DNA of 64,000 nucleotides from an uncultured Bacteroidales bacterium (GTDB lineage Bacteria > Bacteroidota > Bacteroidia > Bacteroidales > UBA932): positions 1 to 64,000 of the forward strand of contig CASEOO010000027.1 in the NCBI GenBank assembly GCA_949289565.1, in the 5' to 3' direction. This document shows positions 7,117 to 16,584 of the stretch, piece by piece (the stretch's first letter is position 1; each line of letters opens with the position of its first letter). The notes under the pieces are model-generated. The model was not told the DNA's origin. It did not search any database and worked only from the letters and a program-made list of their open reading frames with translations. The position numbers and the translations under genes were made by a program.

Positions 7117-7707
7117 TTACTCTCCTTTTTTCGCTGTCACTTTCTTGAAAAGCACTATCAGATAGGCCAGAGCCATGAAAGCGCCCGGTGCAAGCACGAA
7201 CACGAGGATACCGTCTCCTGAGATGAACTTGAAGCCGAATGCCGAACCTGCTCCGAGAATCTCGCGCACAAGGCCGAGCAGGGTAAGCGCGAACGTGAAA
7301 CCGATGCCGATACCGATTCCATCGCAGGCAGAATCCACAACCGAGTTCTTGTTGGCGAAAGCCTCTGCCCTGCCGAGCACGATGCAGTTCACCACGATCA
7401 GAGGGATGAACAGGCCGAGAGTCTTGTATATGTCAGGAGTGAATGCCTGCATTATGAACTGCAGGATAGTCACAAACGCCGCGATGATGACGATATATGC
7501 CGGAATACGGACCTTGTCCGGAATATAAGGCGCAGTGGCGGAAATAGCCATATTCGAAAGGACCAGCACGAAAAGCGTAGCCAGCCCCATGCTCATGCCG
7601 TTGATGGCCGAGGTGGTTGTGGCCAGAGTAGGACACATGCCCAGCAGGAGAACAAACGTAGGATTCTCCTTTATCAGGCCTTTTGTTATAAGCTGAAATT
7701 TTCCCAT
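7117..7707 (-). CDS. rnfE: Rnf electron-transport complex subunit E
   Basis: A membrane subunit paralogous to RnfA. The 196 residues contain ENPTFVLLLGMCPTLATT near the N-terminus and LFIPLIVVNCIVLGRAEAFA in the centre, the RnfE counterparts of the Cys-bearing half-helices. The protein ends in a basic KKVTAKKGE tail. It lies 11 bases downstream of rnfG. With RnfA it should form the inverted pair at the membrane core. Confidence 0.95.
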   Translation of the reverse strand: MGKFQLITKGLIKENPTFVLLLGMCPTLATTTSAINGMSMGLATLFVLVLSNMAISATAPYIPDKVRIPAYIVIIAAFVTILQFIMQAFTPDIYKTLGLFIPLIVVNCIVLGRAEAFANKNSVVDSACDGIGIGIGFTFALTLLGLVREILGAGSAFGFKFISGDGILVFVLAPGAFMALAYLIVLFKKVTAKKGE

Positions 7708-7718
7708 GATGATTCTCC

Positions 7719-8357
7719 TTATTTAGTTTCCTGATTTTCCGCTTCCTCACCGCTGCATTCAGGTGTAGCTCCGGAAGCCGCCTCAATGTCAGGCGCATTG
7801 CCGGACATGATACTGTCGAAGACTGCCACAGCCGTCTCGACGGCAAGAGAATAAGCTCTCGAGGTGATGGTGGAAGCTGTGATGGCATCCACATCGCCTC
7901 CGTCTTTTTTCACTTTGAGGACCTTTTCTGCTGGATTCCACTTCTTGAACTGATCCGCGAATTCCGGTTCAGTGCACTTGGCTCCAAGTCCAGGAGTTTC
8001 TGCCTGGGAAAGAACTGTCGTATTGTAAATCACCCTGTCGGCTGTAATGCCTACCATCAGGGTCACACGTCCGCTGTAGCCAGAAGCGGAAGAAGTGATG
8101 GCATAGCCTACAGGCTTTCCATCCTTGCTTACCTGGTAGTATGGATATTTCTTGCCGGCAACCTCGATGGTGTCGCTCACTGGATCGCCTTCAAACTCCG
8201 GAACTACCTGGGAGATAGCGCTGATAGTCTTCGCGTGCTCTGCAGCCTCGATAGGCTCTTTGGTCACTGCATAAACCGCGGCAAGCAGCGCTGATGAAAC
8301 GATGCATACTGCGAAAAGGCAGAGCGTCATATTCTTGAATGATGATTTTACAGCCAT
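7719..8357 (-). CDS. rnfG: Rnf electron-transport complex subunit G (FMN-binding)
   Basis: A periplasm-facing subunit with one N-terminal transmembrane helix (about 10-32) and an FMN-binding domain. The segment GGDVDAITASTITS matches the place where an FMN is attached covalently to Thr by ApbE-type flavin transferase (family pattern DxxTGAT[ST]), with A-S in place of G-A. I choose ATG 8357 (MAVKSSFKNM), preceded by GGGAGGG; a TTG at 8363 overlaps the rnfD stop and is less likely. The length of 212 residues is normal. No apbE is present in the window. Confidence 0.92.
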   Translation of the reverse strand: MAVKSSFKNMTLCLFAVCIVSSALLAAVYAVTKEPIEAAEHAKTISAISQVVPEFEGDPVSDTIEVAGKKYPYYQVSKDGKPVGYAITSSASGYSGRVTLMVGITADRVIYNTTVLSQAETPGLGAKCTEPEFADQFKKWNPAEKVLKVKKDGGDVDAITASTITSRAYSLAVETAVAVFDSIMSGNAPDIEAASGATPECSGEEAENQETK

Positions 8358-8359
8358 GG

Positions 8360-9346
8360 TCAAGCCCTCCCGAATTTCTTTTGTTTGCAGAATTTATTGA
8401 TAAGAGGAACTGTAGAGTTCATGATCAGGATGGCGAATGACATACCTTCCGGATATGAGCCGAAGTACCTTATCAGCATGGTGATGATACCTATTCCGAC
8501 ACCGAAGATGATGCCTCCTTTGTCACTCATAGGAGATGTCACATAGTCGGTAGCCATGAAGACTGAACCGAGAAGGACACCGCCTGTCAGCAAGTTGAAC
8601 AGAGGGTCGGTATACTGGGACGGGTCTATCAGCCAGAAAATGCCTGAGAAAACAGCCACTGTCACCAAAATGGACAGAGTGATGTATGGTCTGATCACCT
8701 TGCGGGCAAGCAGATAGATGAAGCCGATGATGATGGCTATGGCAGAAATCTCGCCGGCAGATCCTCCCATGTTCACAAAGAGCATCTGCACATATGAGAA
8801 ATCATGCAAGTCGAAAATCTGCTGCAGAGTCTGGCCCTGCATCAGGCCTTCCTTCACGATTCCGAGAGGTGTGGCTCCTGAAACTGCATCGGCCCCGCCT
8901 ATGAAGCCCTTTGCTCCGCCCCATGTAGTCATGATGGCAGGGAACGAGATGAGCAGGAAGACACGGCCGGTGATAGCCGGGTTGAACACATTCTGTCCGA
9001 GGCCGCCGAATGTCATCTTGGCCACGCCGACAGCCACTATGGAACCTATCATGGCCACCCACCATGGAGCAGTAGGAGGCAGGTTCAAGGCGAGAATAAT
9101 ACCGGTCACCACAGCGGACATGTCGCCGATGGTTGACGGTTTTTTCAGAAGATATTTGGTAATGAGGTACTCGAGCAACACGCAGAATACCACGCTGCTT
9201 GCAAGTATGGCCACTGCAGACCAGCCGTAGAAAAGGATAGTAACCAGCACGGAAGGCAGGAGCGCAATCACCACATCCAGCATCAGGCTGCGCGTTGAAG
9301 TCTTGGTGTGGATATGAGGTGATGGTGAAACCAATAGTTTATTCAT
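8360..9346 (-). CDS. rnfD: Rnf electron-transport complex subunit D
   Basis: A membrane subunit of NqrB/RnfD type with about nine or ten helices in 328 residues. It begins MNKLLVSPSPHIHTKTSTRSLM, the usual start of the family. The motif DAVSGATPLG is the covalent flavinylation site (Thr in SGAT). The gene nearly touches rnfG (stop at 8360) and follows rnfC by 30 bases. It is normally partnered by RnfG in moving electrons across the membrane. Confidence 0.95.
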   Translation of the reverse strand: MNKLLVSPSPHIHTKTSTRSLMLDVVIALLPSVLVTILFYGWSAVAILASSVVFCVLLEYLITKYLLKKPSTIGDMSAVVTGIILALNLPPTAPWWVAMIGSIVAVGVAKMTFGGLGQNVFNPAITGRVFLLISFPAIMTTWGGAKGFIGGADAVSGATPLGIVKEGLMQGQTLQQIFDLHDFSYVQMLFVNMGGSAGEISAIAIIIGFIYLLARKVIRPYITLSILVTVAVFSGIFWLIDPSQYTDPLFNLLTGGVLLGSVFMATDYVTSPMSDKGGIIFGVGIGIITMLIRYFGSYPEGMSFAILIMNSTVPLINKFCKQKKFGRA

Positions 9347-9376
9347 CTTTCATTATCTGTTAAAAATTCTACTATA

Positions 9377-10738
9377 TCATTTCTTCTGGGCGGACCTGCT
9401 TCGAATGACTCTGATCACTTCACCCTTTGCTATGCGGATGGTGTCCAGAAGCGGAATGTTTGCAGGACATGAATACAGGCAGCAGCCGCATTCGATGCAG
9501 TCCTGCACTGCATTCTGTTCAAGCTCATCCATCATGCCGTTGCGGGCCAGCTTGTTCAGAAGGAACGGTTCGAGCCCCATCGGGCATGCCTCGGCACATT
9601 TTCCGCATCGGATACAGTTTGTTTCCGGCTTCCTCCTGGTCTGTTCATCAGTCAGGAAAAGGATTGACGAAGTCCCTTTGAGGGTGGCGGCATCCAGATT
9701 TGCAATGGCCTTGCCCATCATAGGACCGCCGCTGATAGCTTTGGCGGCAGACTCAGGCACTCCTCCGAGACTGTCGATGATATAGGAAAGCGGAGTGCCG
9801 ACACGTACCAGGAGATTGCTCTGTTTAGGGAAGCACTCGCCAGTCACAGTGATGGTATTGTCTATCAGAGGCTTGTTTTTCTGAACGGCTTCATATACAG
9901 CCAGAGATGTCGCAACATTCTGCACCACAGCGCCTACATCGATAGGAAGTCCCATTGACTTCACCTGTCTGCGGGTAATGGCATCTATAAGCTGCTTCTC
10001 ACCGCCCTGAGGATATTTTTTCTTGAGGGTCACCACCTCGATGCCTGAATAGCCGGAAGAACCTGCAGCCAGAGACGCTATGGCCTCCTTCATCTTGGCA
10101 ATGGCCTCAGGCTTGTTCTCCTCTATGCCCACAACGACATGACTCACTCCGAGAACACGTTTCATGAGAGCCGCCCCGACGATTATCTGCTGAGGTTTCT
10201 CTATCATGATACGATAGTCGGAAGTCAGGTAAGGCTCGCACTCTGCACCGTTCAGAATGAGGATATCGGCTTTCTTGTCAGGAGGAGGGCAGAGTTTGAC
10301 ATTGGTCGGGAAGGTGGCACCGCCGAGACCGACCACTCCGTTGCTTTTGATCCTGTCGACGATGAATTTCGGGTCCTGAGGTATTTCCTTCACGAGAGTG
10401 TCGGAAGTGTCGATGCCTTCAGCCCACTCATCCGGCTCCACTTCTATCTCCACATGCACTACCGGTATGCCGGCCAGATCCTTGCGGAGACCGACCGACT
10501 TCACGGTACCGGTCACTGAAGAATGCACGTATGCTGAAATGAATCCTGTCGGCTCGCCGATTACCTGTCCTGTTTTCACTTTGTCGCCTGCCGCGACAAT
10601 AGCTTTAGCAGGTCCGCCCAGATGCTGGGCCATGGATATATAAACTGTCTTCGGAGTAGGGAGCACCTCTATCGCGCAACCTGCCGAGATCTTCTTGTCA
10701 TCGGGATGAACTCCGCCTATTGAAAATGTCTTCTTCAT
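9377..10738 (-). CDS. rnfC: Rnf electron-transport complex subunit C
   Basis: The peripheral subunit that binds NADH and FMN and passes electrons through two [4Fe-4S] clusters. The 453 residues start with FSIGGVHPDDKK. Family motifs include LGGATFPTNVKL and the NuoF-like domain with LNGAECEPYLTSDYR. Two ferredoxin motifs stand near the C-terminus: CIRCGKCAEACP and CIECGCCLYSCP. It follows rnfB with 3 bases between stop and start, implying coupled translation. Confidence 0.96.
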   Translation of the reverse strand: MKKTFSIGGVHPDDKKISAGCAIEVLPTPKTVYISMAQHLGGPAKAIVAAGDKVKTGQVIGEPTGFISAYVHSSVTGTVKSVGLRKDLAGIPVVHVEIEVEPDEWAEGIDTSDTLVKEIPQDPKFIVDRIKSNGVVGLGGATFPTNVKLCPPPDKKADILILNGAECEPYLTSDYRIMIEKPQQIIVGAALMKRVLGVSHVVVGIEENKPEAIAKMKEAIASLAAGSSGYSGIEVVTLKKKYPQGGEKQLIDAITRRQVKSMGLPIDVGAVVQNVATSLAVYEAVQKNKPLIDNTITVTGECFPKQSNLLVRVGTPLSYIIDSLGGVPESAAKAISGGPMMGKAIANLDAATLKGTSSILFLTDEQTRRKPETNCIRCGKCAEACPMGLEPFLLNKLARNGMMDELEQNAVQDCIECGCCLYSCPANIPLLDTIRIAKGEVIRVIRSRSAQKK

Positions 10739-10741
10739 AGT

Positions 10742-11710
10742 CTACTCCTCTTTTTTATCTGTTGCAGGATTCGCCGCAGGGGCAGAGGCCGGCTCCTGTT
10801 TCGGCGCGGCCGGCTTTGACGCGGCTTCGGATACAGGCTTGACTGCTTCCGCCACGGCTTTCGGCGCGGCTTTCTCCGGCTTAGGAGCCGGCGCAGGGAA
10901 ATTCACGTCATGAATAGCCCCTGTCGGGCACACAGCCACGCATTTTCTGCAAAGCTTGCACTTGTTGAAATCGATATAAGCCACATTGTGCTCCACAGTG
11001 ATAGCCCCGAAAGGACACTCCTTCGCACATTTTCCGCAGCCTATGCAGGCGGCAGAACATGCCTTGCGGGCCGTCGCGCCTTTCTCCATGTTCACGCAGG
11101 AAACAAATACCCTTCTGTTCTTAGGGCCTTTGTTCCTGAGCTCGATGATCTTCTTCGGGCAAGCTTTCACGCATGCACCGCAGGCTGTACACTTCTCCTC
11201 ATCCACGACAGGCAGGCCTGTTTCAGGATCCATGGATATAGCGCCGAACTGGCAGGCCGCCACGCAGTCCCCGCATCCCAGGCAGCCATAGAAACATCCC
11301 GTGTCGCCGCTGTAGAGAGAGGCTTTCACCTTGCAAGACTTGAGTCCATCGTACTCGTTCACGACCGGACGGTTCGCGCAGGTGCCGTTGCAGCGGACAA
11401 CAGCTACCATAGGAGCTTTCTCATGAACTTCAAGCCCTAGAACTGCCGCCACTTTTTTCATCACCTCGTTTCCGCCGACCGGACAATAATTGTTGTCAAG
11501 ATTAGCTGCCTCCACGCATGACTGGGCAAAAGCCCGGCATCCTGCAAAACCACAGCCACCACAGTTGGCACCGGGCATCACCTTCTCCACTTCGTCGATT
11601 CTCGGATCTTCCTCCACCTTGAACTTGGTCGCCACCAGGTAAAGGACTACCGCAAGAAGGACTCCCAGGACAGTGATAGCCACAATAGTCCAGATAATTG
11701 TTGTAGTCAT
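10742..11710 (-). CDS. rnfB: Rnf electron-transport complex subunit B (multi-cluster ferredoxin)
   Basis: The ferredoxin-oxidising entry subunit. It has an N-terminal membrane helix (about 5-27), then the domain with GANCGGCGFAGC. Several cluster motifs follow: CLGCGDCVAACQ, CTACGACVKACP, CIGCGKCAKECP and CKLCRKCVAVCP. After about residue 268 comes a long Pro/Ala/Lys-rich tail (PAPAPKPEKAAPKAVAEAV and onward) of about 50 residues with no cysteine, probably disordered. The tail is low-complexity and may vary between strains. It follows rseC by 57 bases. Confidence 0.95.
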   Translation of the reverse strand: MTTTIIWTIVAITVLGVLLAVVLYLVATKFKVEEDPRIDEVEKVMPGANCGGCGFAGCRAFAQSCVEAANLDNNYCPVGGNEVMKKVAAVLGLEVHEKAPMVAVVRCNGTCANRPVVNEYDGLKSCKVKASLYSGDTGCFYGCLGCGDCVAACQFGAISMDPETGLPVVDEEKCTACGACVKACPKKIIELRNKGPKNRRVFVSCVNMEKGATARKACSAACIGCGKCAKECPFGAITVEHNVAYIDFNKCKLCRKCVAVCPTGAIHDVNFPAPAPKPEKAAPKAVAEAVKPVSEAASKPAAPKQEPASAPAANPATDKKEE

Positions 11711-11767
11711 TATTATTTAGGTTTTATTAAATTAGTTTCATGTTATCTGTGGGCACAGCCCGTCAAA

Positions 11768-12181
11768 TCACTTGATATAGAACACGAAATCATTTGCCAG
11801 TCTGTTCCTGAAAAGATAAATCAGCAGGTAGTACAGCGCCACTCCGGCGATTGCTCCCAGCCCGACATAGACTTCGTGCACGTTAACGGACGACAAAGAT
11901 AATATTAAAATCATTAAAATGAACAAAGGAATCACATAAGATATCCAAACAGCTTTCAACCCCATGGATTTTTTCAGCATCACCTGCACTTCATCCCCTG
12001 GCGAATAGTCTGAATACGGGTCGGTAGGCACTGATATCTCTTTCACTTTTGACTCAGCCATGCCGCACATTCCCTTGGCATGGCACTCTGCACACGCTGA
12101 AGTCGACACTATCTCCACGGTGGTCAGCTCAGGTGTGACAGACTTTATCACTCCTTTGTGAGAAATTTCATTTTTAGCCAT
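11768..12181 (-). CDS. RseC/MucC-family (SoxR-reducing system) membrane protein
   Basis: A 137-residue protein with an N-terminal cysteine-rich domain (CAECHAKGMCGM, about 30-41) and two adjacent transmembrane helices in the C-terminal half. This is the RseC architecture. In Bacteroidota and other Rnf bearers an rseC-like gene commonly leads the rnf operon; in E. coli, Rsx and RseC help reduce SoxR. Here it lies directly upstream of rnfB in the same direction, so a role in assembly or redox maintenance of Rnf is inferred. The four-cysteine motif could hold an iron-sulphur cluster. Confidence 0.88.
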   Translation of the reverse strand: MAKNEISHKGVIKSVTPELTTVEIVSTSACAECHAKGMCGMAESKVKEISVPTDPYSDYSPGDEVQVMLKKSMGLKAVWISYVIPLFILMILILSLSSVNVHEVYVGLGAIAGVALYYLLIYLFRNRLANDFVFYIK

Positions 12182-12211
12182 GATATTAATTATGTGATTG
12201 GTTACTGATAT

Positions 12212-13081
12212 TCAATGTTTTTTAACTAAAGAAGAGAACGGATGCTTCAGTCCGGACCATTCTGTGATTCGTCCAGAAGCGACTCCCACCAATATAGGAG
12301 CTTCAAAAAGCACAGGAATCCTGTTTTCGTCATCCGTAATCCATACGGAAAGGTCCTCTTCACCTGTAAAGACGTTCCCGGAAATCAACTTCACCGAAAA
12401 CTTGATAGTTTTTACAGAGCCTACTCCCCTGACTTTGATGGTTTCCCTGCCGCGCATAATGAAATATACATTATATATATCATCATCTATGGCGAATGTC
12501 ATAGGATACTTCACATCCGGGACCACTGCATCAAAATCCATATTCCTGGCATAGAAGAAAAGCGCAGGAAGATCAAAGGTGCAGGCATTCAGAGGGAGGG
12601 ACACAGACCTGTCGCCACGGCTTGTAGTATACACGTCAGCCATGATATGATCTCCAGCCAAGCCTCCACGCTTGTAAACATAAGCATTCTTGGCAGTATA
12701 TTTTCCTTCCTTGGTGTCCCTGGTGAATCTCAAAGGCTGCAGGCCATCATAGCTGAACCATGACTGGAAATTCTCCCGCACTGGAAAGAACAGATCATAC
12801 AGACGAGTAGTGCGGCCATAAACCATGCAATGCCATGCCTTTGTCCCGTTCACCCTGAGGGTGTCCAGGACAATGTTGGCCCAGCCGACATCAGAATCTA
12901 TAGCCCCCCATTCGTAATGTATGGAAAAGGAGAACTTCTCTCCAGCCTGATAAGCCAGGGAGTCACCGTCCGCAATATCGCGGACAGGCACACAGCCCCC
13001 TTCAGACCATGATCGTGTCTGGCCTGCCGCTATCAGAGGCAGAAGCATCAGGACAAGCACATTCAAGATTCTATGAGACAT
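12212..13081 (-). CDS. DUF3108-family exported protein
   Basis: A 289-residue protein with a signal peptide (MSHRILNVLVLMLLPLIAAG, then Q) and a beta-rich body. The start of the mature domain, GEKFSFSIHYEWGAIDSDVGWA, and the segment VRENFQSWFSYDGLQPLRFTRD are typical of DUF3108, a periplasmic family of unknown function found in many Bacteroidota. The stop of dnaB and this start are two bases apart, so the gene is translated from the same message. Nothing in the sequence gives an enzymatic role. Confidence 0.8.
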   Translation of the reverse strand: MSHRILNVLVLMLLPLIAAGQTRSWSEGGCVPVRDIADGDSLAYQAGEKFSFSIHYEWGAIDSDVGWANIVLDTLRVNGTKAWHCMVYGRTTRLYDLFFPVRENFQSWFSYDGLQPLRFTRDTKEGKYTAKNAYVYKRGGLAGDHIMADVYTTSRGDRSVSLPLNACTFDLPALFFYARNMDFDAVVPDVKYPMTFAIDDDIYNVYFIMRGRETIKVRGVGSVKTIKFSVKLISGNVFTGEEDLSVWITDDENRIPVLFEAPILVGVASGRITEWSGLKHPFSSLVKKH

Positions 13082-13083
13082 TG

Positions 13084-14592
13084 TCAGAATTCTGTATTAT
13101 CAAATTCACCATTGGAAGAAGATGATATGCCGCCTGTATCGAACGGTTCATCATTCATTATAGAAGATACCGGGACAAAATTCTGCGAAATCATGGCATC
13201 CTCATTGTCGACAAAACGGACTTCAGAAGCACGGAAAGTGAGCGGCACGTCTCCGATTTCACCATTTCTGTGCTTGGCTATGATCAGGTCTGTCTTTCCC
13301 ACCTCCGAGGCATCCTCGTTCAGTCCCTGATAGTCGTATCTATGAATGAAAAGCACCATGTCAGCATCCTGCTCGATAGATCCGGACTCTCGCAGGTCGC
13401 TCAGCAAAGGACGGTTGTTGCTGCCCTGCCGCTTCACAGCATCGCGGCTGAGCTGTGACAAGGCAATGATAGGCACATTCATTTCTTTAGCCGTAGCCTT
13501 TAGCATCCTCGAAATCGCGGCCACCTCCTGCTCTCTTATGCTGAGTTCAGACGGGCCCTGCATCAGCTGCAAATAGTCCACAATGACCAGACGGACTCCC
13601 TTCTGATTCACCAGACGCTTCACTTTCGAACGGAATTCCATGACAGGAAGCGACGGTGTATCATCTATGTACAGGGGGGCCTTTGCCAAATCTTTCAGCT
13701 TCTCTTCCAGCTGCACCCATTCATAGCGCTCCAGCTTCGTTCCTCCCTTGATTTTATCAGAAGAAAGGCCTGTCTCTGAAACCATCATTCGTTTCGCCAG
13801 CTGTATCGCAGGCATCTCCAGAGAAAAGAAAGCCACAGGCATATGATAATCCACCGCTGCATTTCTGGCCACATTCATGACGAAAGCCGTCTTTCCCATG
13901 GACGGACGGGCTGCCACGATGATCAGGTCGGACGGCTGCCAGCCGAACGTCACCCTGTCGAGAGACGGGAATCCGGAAGGAACGCCGCTCAATCCGGTGG
14001 AATCCTGAAGCCTCTCGATATCGGAAATCGCCTGGTTTATGACAGAGCCGATCTCCTGGACATCCTTCTTGACATTGTTCTGTATGGCCGCGAAAATTTT
14101 CGTCTGTGCCATATCGATGAGCTTGTCTACATTCACGCTGTCATCATACGAATCCTTAAGAATCGCATAGGAAGCCGTGATCAGCTCTCTCTGGATGCAT
14201 TTCTGCTTCAGAATCTTGATATAATACTCGATATGGGCGGCCGCTCCCACTTTCTGAGTCAGCTGGGCAAGGGCGGAGGCCCCGCCTACGGCATCGAAAT
14301 TCCCCTGCTCCCTCAGTTTCTGGGAAACAGTGAGCAAGTCCACAGAAGAGTGTTCATTCACCAGAGCTACAATAGCCTGGAATATCATCCTGTGCTTCTC
14401 GCTATAGAATGAAGACGGAGCAAGCTCCTCCACAGAATCATCCACACAGGATGGCTCTATGAGGAGCGCGCCTATAACAGCCTCTTCGACATCAAGAGCT
14501 TGAGGCGGTTTGTTTCCCATCTCAAGCCCTAATGTATCCAAATTGACCGTATTGTTTTTCTTGGAATATCTCTTTTTTCCTTCTTCAGCCAT
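13084..14592 (-). CDS. dnaB: Replicative DNA helicase
   Basis: The hexameric helicase that unwinds DNA ahead of the replication fork. The 502 residues show the N-terminal DnaB domain (PQALDVEEAVIGALL...), a linker and the RecA-like ATPase with Walker A RPSMGKTAF, Walker B VRLVIVDYLQLM, and QLSRDAVKRQ followed by DLRESGSIEQDADMV. The C-terminal 30 residues are acidic and Ser/Asn-rich. No intein is visible. It lies inside the long minus-strand run between a zinc-ribbon gene and a DUF3108 gene. Confidence 0.97.
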   Translation of the reverse strand: MAEEGKKRYSKKNNTVNLDTLGLEMGNKPPQALDVEEAVIGALLIEPSCVDDSVEELAPSSFYSEKHRMIFQAIVALVNEHSSVDLLTVSQKLREQGNFDAVGGASALAQLTQKVGAAAHIEYYIKILKQKCIQRELITASYAILKDSYDDSVNVDKLIDMAQTKIFAAIQNNVKKDVQEIGSVINQAISDIERLQDSTGLSGVPSGFPSLDRVTFGWQPSDLIIVAARPSMGKTAFVMNVARNAAVDYHMPVAFFSLEMPAIQLAKRMMVSETGLSSDKIKGGTKLERYEWVQLEEKLKDLAKAPLYIDDTPSLPVMEFRSKVKRLVNQKGVRLVIVDYLQLMQGPSELSIREQEVAAISRMLKATAKEMNVPIIALSQLSRDAVKRQGSNNRPLLSDLRESGSIEQDADMVLFIHRYDYQGLNEDASEVGKTDLIIAKHRNGEIGDVPLTFRASEVRFVDNEDAMISQNFVPVSSIMNDEPFDTGGISSSSNGEFDNTEF

Positions 14593-14612
14593 AAGGAGGA
14601 CTGTTCAAAAGA

Positions 14613-15422
14613 TCATTCAAAATCCGGATTCACCAGAATTCTGCCGCAATACTCGCAGATGATCATCTTCTTGTTGGTAGAGATGTCTATAAGCCTCTGA
14701 GGAGGAATGGAGTTGAAGCATCCTCCGCAAGAGTCGCCATTGAATACAGACACCACAGCCAGATGGTTATGGCAGCTGCTGCGGATGCGTTCATATGCGC
14801 TCATCGTCCTGGCATCTATCTTGTCGGCGCAAACCGCTCTCTTGGCACGGAGCTTCTCCTCCTCTGCCGCAGTAGATTCAACGATAGTCGACAGCTCCGC
14901 ATTCTTGGCCTTCAAGTCCTCTTCTTTCACTTCGATTTTCTCTTTCACAGTCTCAAGCTCCATTTTCTTCGAAGCGATTTCCTCCTTGGACTCATCTATA
15001 TTCTTCTGGGCAATAGCTTTGAGAAGCTCCTGGTTTTCTATCTCCTTGTTCAGGGAATCGTATTCGCGGCTGTTTGCCACATTGTCCAGCTGTGACTTGT
15101 ATTTATCCAGCTGTGTGTCACACTCCACGATATTATGCTTGGACTCTGTAATCTTAGCACTCAGCTCATCTATCTGGGCTGAAATATTGGCCGACTTGCC
15201 TTTCAGTTCAGAAATCTCATTTTCCAGAGACTCCACCTCCAGAGGCAGTTCACCCCTCAGCTGAAGGATCTTGTCTATCTCAGTATCTGCCTGCTGAAGT
15301 GCATACAGGGTCTTAAGCTTCTCCTCGACGCTCAGGTCTGAATCAGCAAAGCTTTTCTGGATGGACACGAAAGTCTCCCTCTGGTCGATAGGGGTTTCAA
15401 TTTTTTTCGTTTTTTTAGCCAT
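14613..15422 (-). CDS. Coiled-coil protein with C4 zinc ribbon
   Basis: A 269-residue protein. Residues about 30-200 form a long charged coiled coil rich in Glu, Lys and Leu. The C-terminus has a zinc ribbon with CGGC ... CEYCG spaced by about 20 residues (GGCFNSIPPQRLIDI in between). This matches the widespread C4-type zinc-ribbon family (formerly DUF164), proposed to bind nucleic acid but not well characterised. It ends 21 bases before dnaB and starts 5 bases after the Nif3-like gene; in many Bacteroidota these two genes are adjacent. Confidence 0.85.
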   Translation of the reverse strand: MAKKTKKIETPIDQRETFVSIQKSFADSDLSVEEKLKTLYALQQADTEIDKILQLRGELPLEVESLENEISELKGKSANISAQIDELSAKITESKHNIVECDTQLDKYKSQLDNVANSREYDSLNKEIENQELLKAIAQKNIDESKEEIASKKMELETVKEKIEVKEEDLKAKNAELSTIVESTAAEEEKLRAKRAVCADKIDARTMSAYERIRSSCHNHLAVVSVFNGDSCGGCFNSIPPQRLIDISTNKKMIICEYCGRILVNPDFE

Positions 15423-15427
15423 ATCGC

Positions 15428-16207
15428 TTAAAAATAATATATCGGGTTACTGTTTACATTCTCCGTAATTCGGACTGCAAAGTTAGGAAAATTTTTCTTT
15501 AACAATGAAAATAATATAGGAACAATATCTTTCTCGCTTTCATAGTGGCCGATATCCATAATCATGAAATTTCCGCCTGTGAAAAAATGGTGGTAAGACA
15601 CATCGCCTGTGATATACAGGTCTGCGCCGGCAGACATGGCTTTCCCTATCAGAGAAGAGCCGGAACCGCCGCACAAAGCCACCCTGCGGATCATGCCGTC
15701 CACCGGCCTGGATGCACGAATCACATGCAGTGAAAATCTTTCTTTCACATACGCCAAAGCTTCGGATGCTGTCATCGGGGAGGGGAAATCGCCTATTACA
15801 CCCAGCCCTGTGCATTCTTCTTCCGGATCAAGCACCTGCACATTCTCCAGCCCGAGACGGACTGCCATAGCCCCGCTTACCCCGGCCAGAACTTTATCTG
15901 CCGTAGTATGCGCCGCATACACGGCAATGCCGGCAGACACTGCCTTTATGACAGCATTCCCGACAGGATCTTCCGGCGAGATTCTCTTCAATCCTGAAAA
16001 TATGAGCGGATGATGCGTCACTATCATGTCTGCCCCGCACGCAACTGCCTCATCAACCAGCTCCGGAGTGCAGTCCAGCCCGAGAAGGACGGAAGACACT
16101 TCTGCATCAGGCGAGCCTATCGACAGGCCGCTATTGTCCCATTTCTCCTGGATAGACAAAGGAGCGAATCCCTCTATCACCTTTATTATATCGCGAACTT
16201 TATACAT
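15428..16207 (-). CDS. Nif3-like dinuclear metal-centre protein
   Basis: A member of the NIF3/DUF34 family, toroidal hexamers with a two-metal site and debated role. The metal motif VTHHPLIF is present, as are AHTTADKVLAGV and the C-terminal GDVSYHHFFTGG. The protein has 259 residues, the size of the form without the central inserted domain; many Bacteroidota homologs are about 365 residues. It starts MYKVRDIIKVIEGFAP. It is part of the minus-strand run and nearly abuts the zinc-ribbon gene. Confidence 0.88.
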   Translation of the reverse strand: MYKVRDIIKVIEGFAPLSIQEKWDNSGLSIGSPDAEVSSVLLGLDCTPELVDEAVACGADMIVTHHPLIFSGLKRISPEDPVGNAVIKAVSAGIAVYAAHTTADKVLAGVSGAMAVRLGLENVQVLDPEEECTGLGVIGDFPSPMTASEALAYVKERFSLHVIRASRPVDGMIRRVALCGGSGSSLIGKAMSAGADLYITGDVSYHHFFTGGNFMIMDIGHYESEKDIVPILFSLLKKNFPNFAVRITENVNSNPIYYF

Positions 16208-16258
16208 TATAATATATACAGCAACATCAGTTTAATGAAACATCCTGCTCCGTGACTT

Positions 16259-16582
16259 TCACTTCCCGGAAAGCGAAGCGCGGACCTCTACAAGCTGGTC
16301 TCGGATAGACTTCAGAGAGTCAAGGACTTTCAGCTCTGACGCTACCGCCGCCCTGTCATCGCGAAGGCGCCTGGCCACACCTTCCAATGTAAGTCCCGTC
16401 CTGACCAGATAATGTATCTGCCTGAAAGTCTCCACATCCTCGGCGGAAAACATCCTGTTTCCTTTCGCATTCCTCACCGGGCGGATGAATTTGCCAAAAG
16501 TGTCAGACCAGAACCTCACCAGCGAAACATTTTCGCCCATGATATCAGCCACTTCACCTATAGTATACAATATCTTTTTCAT
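16259..16582 (-). CDS. MerR-family transcriptional regulator
   Basis: A 107-residue protein with an N-terminal winged-helix MerR domain: YTIGEVADIMGENVSLVRFW, then the wing RPVRNAKGNRMFSAEDV and helix IHYLVRTGLTLEGVARRL. A short helical segment follows and there is no ligand-binding domain. I take ATG 16582 as the start, two bases after the TGA of the M23 gene; a TTG at 16588 overlaps that stop and is less likely. Small MerR genes next to M23 and Nif3 genes are common in Bacteroidota; the target is unknown. Confidence 0.85.
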   Translation of the reverse strand: MKKILYTIGEVADIMGENVSLVRFWSDTFGKFIRPVRNAKGNRMFSAEDVETFRQIHYLVRTGLTLEGVARRLRDDRAAVASELKVLDSLKSIRDQLVEVRASLSGK

Positions 16583-16584
16583 AT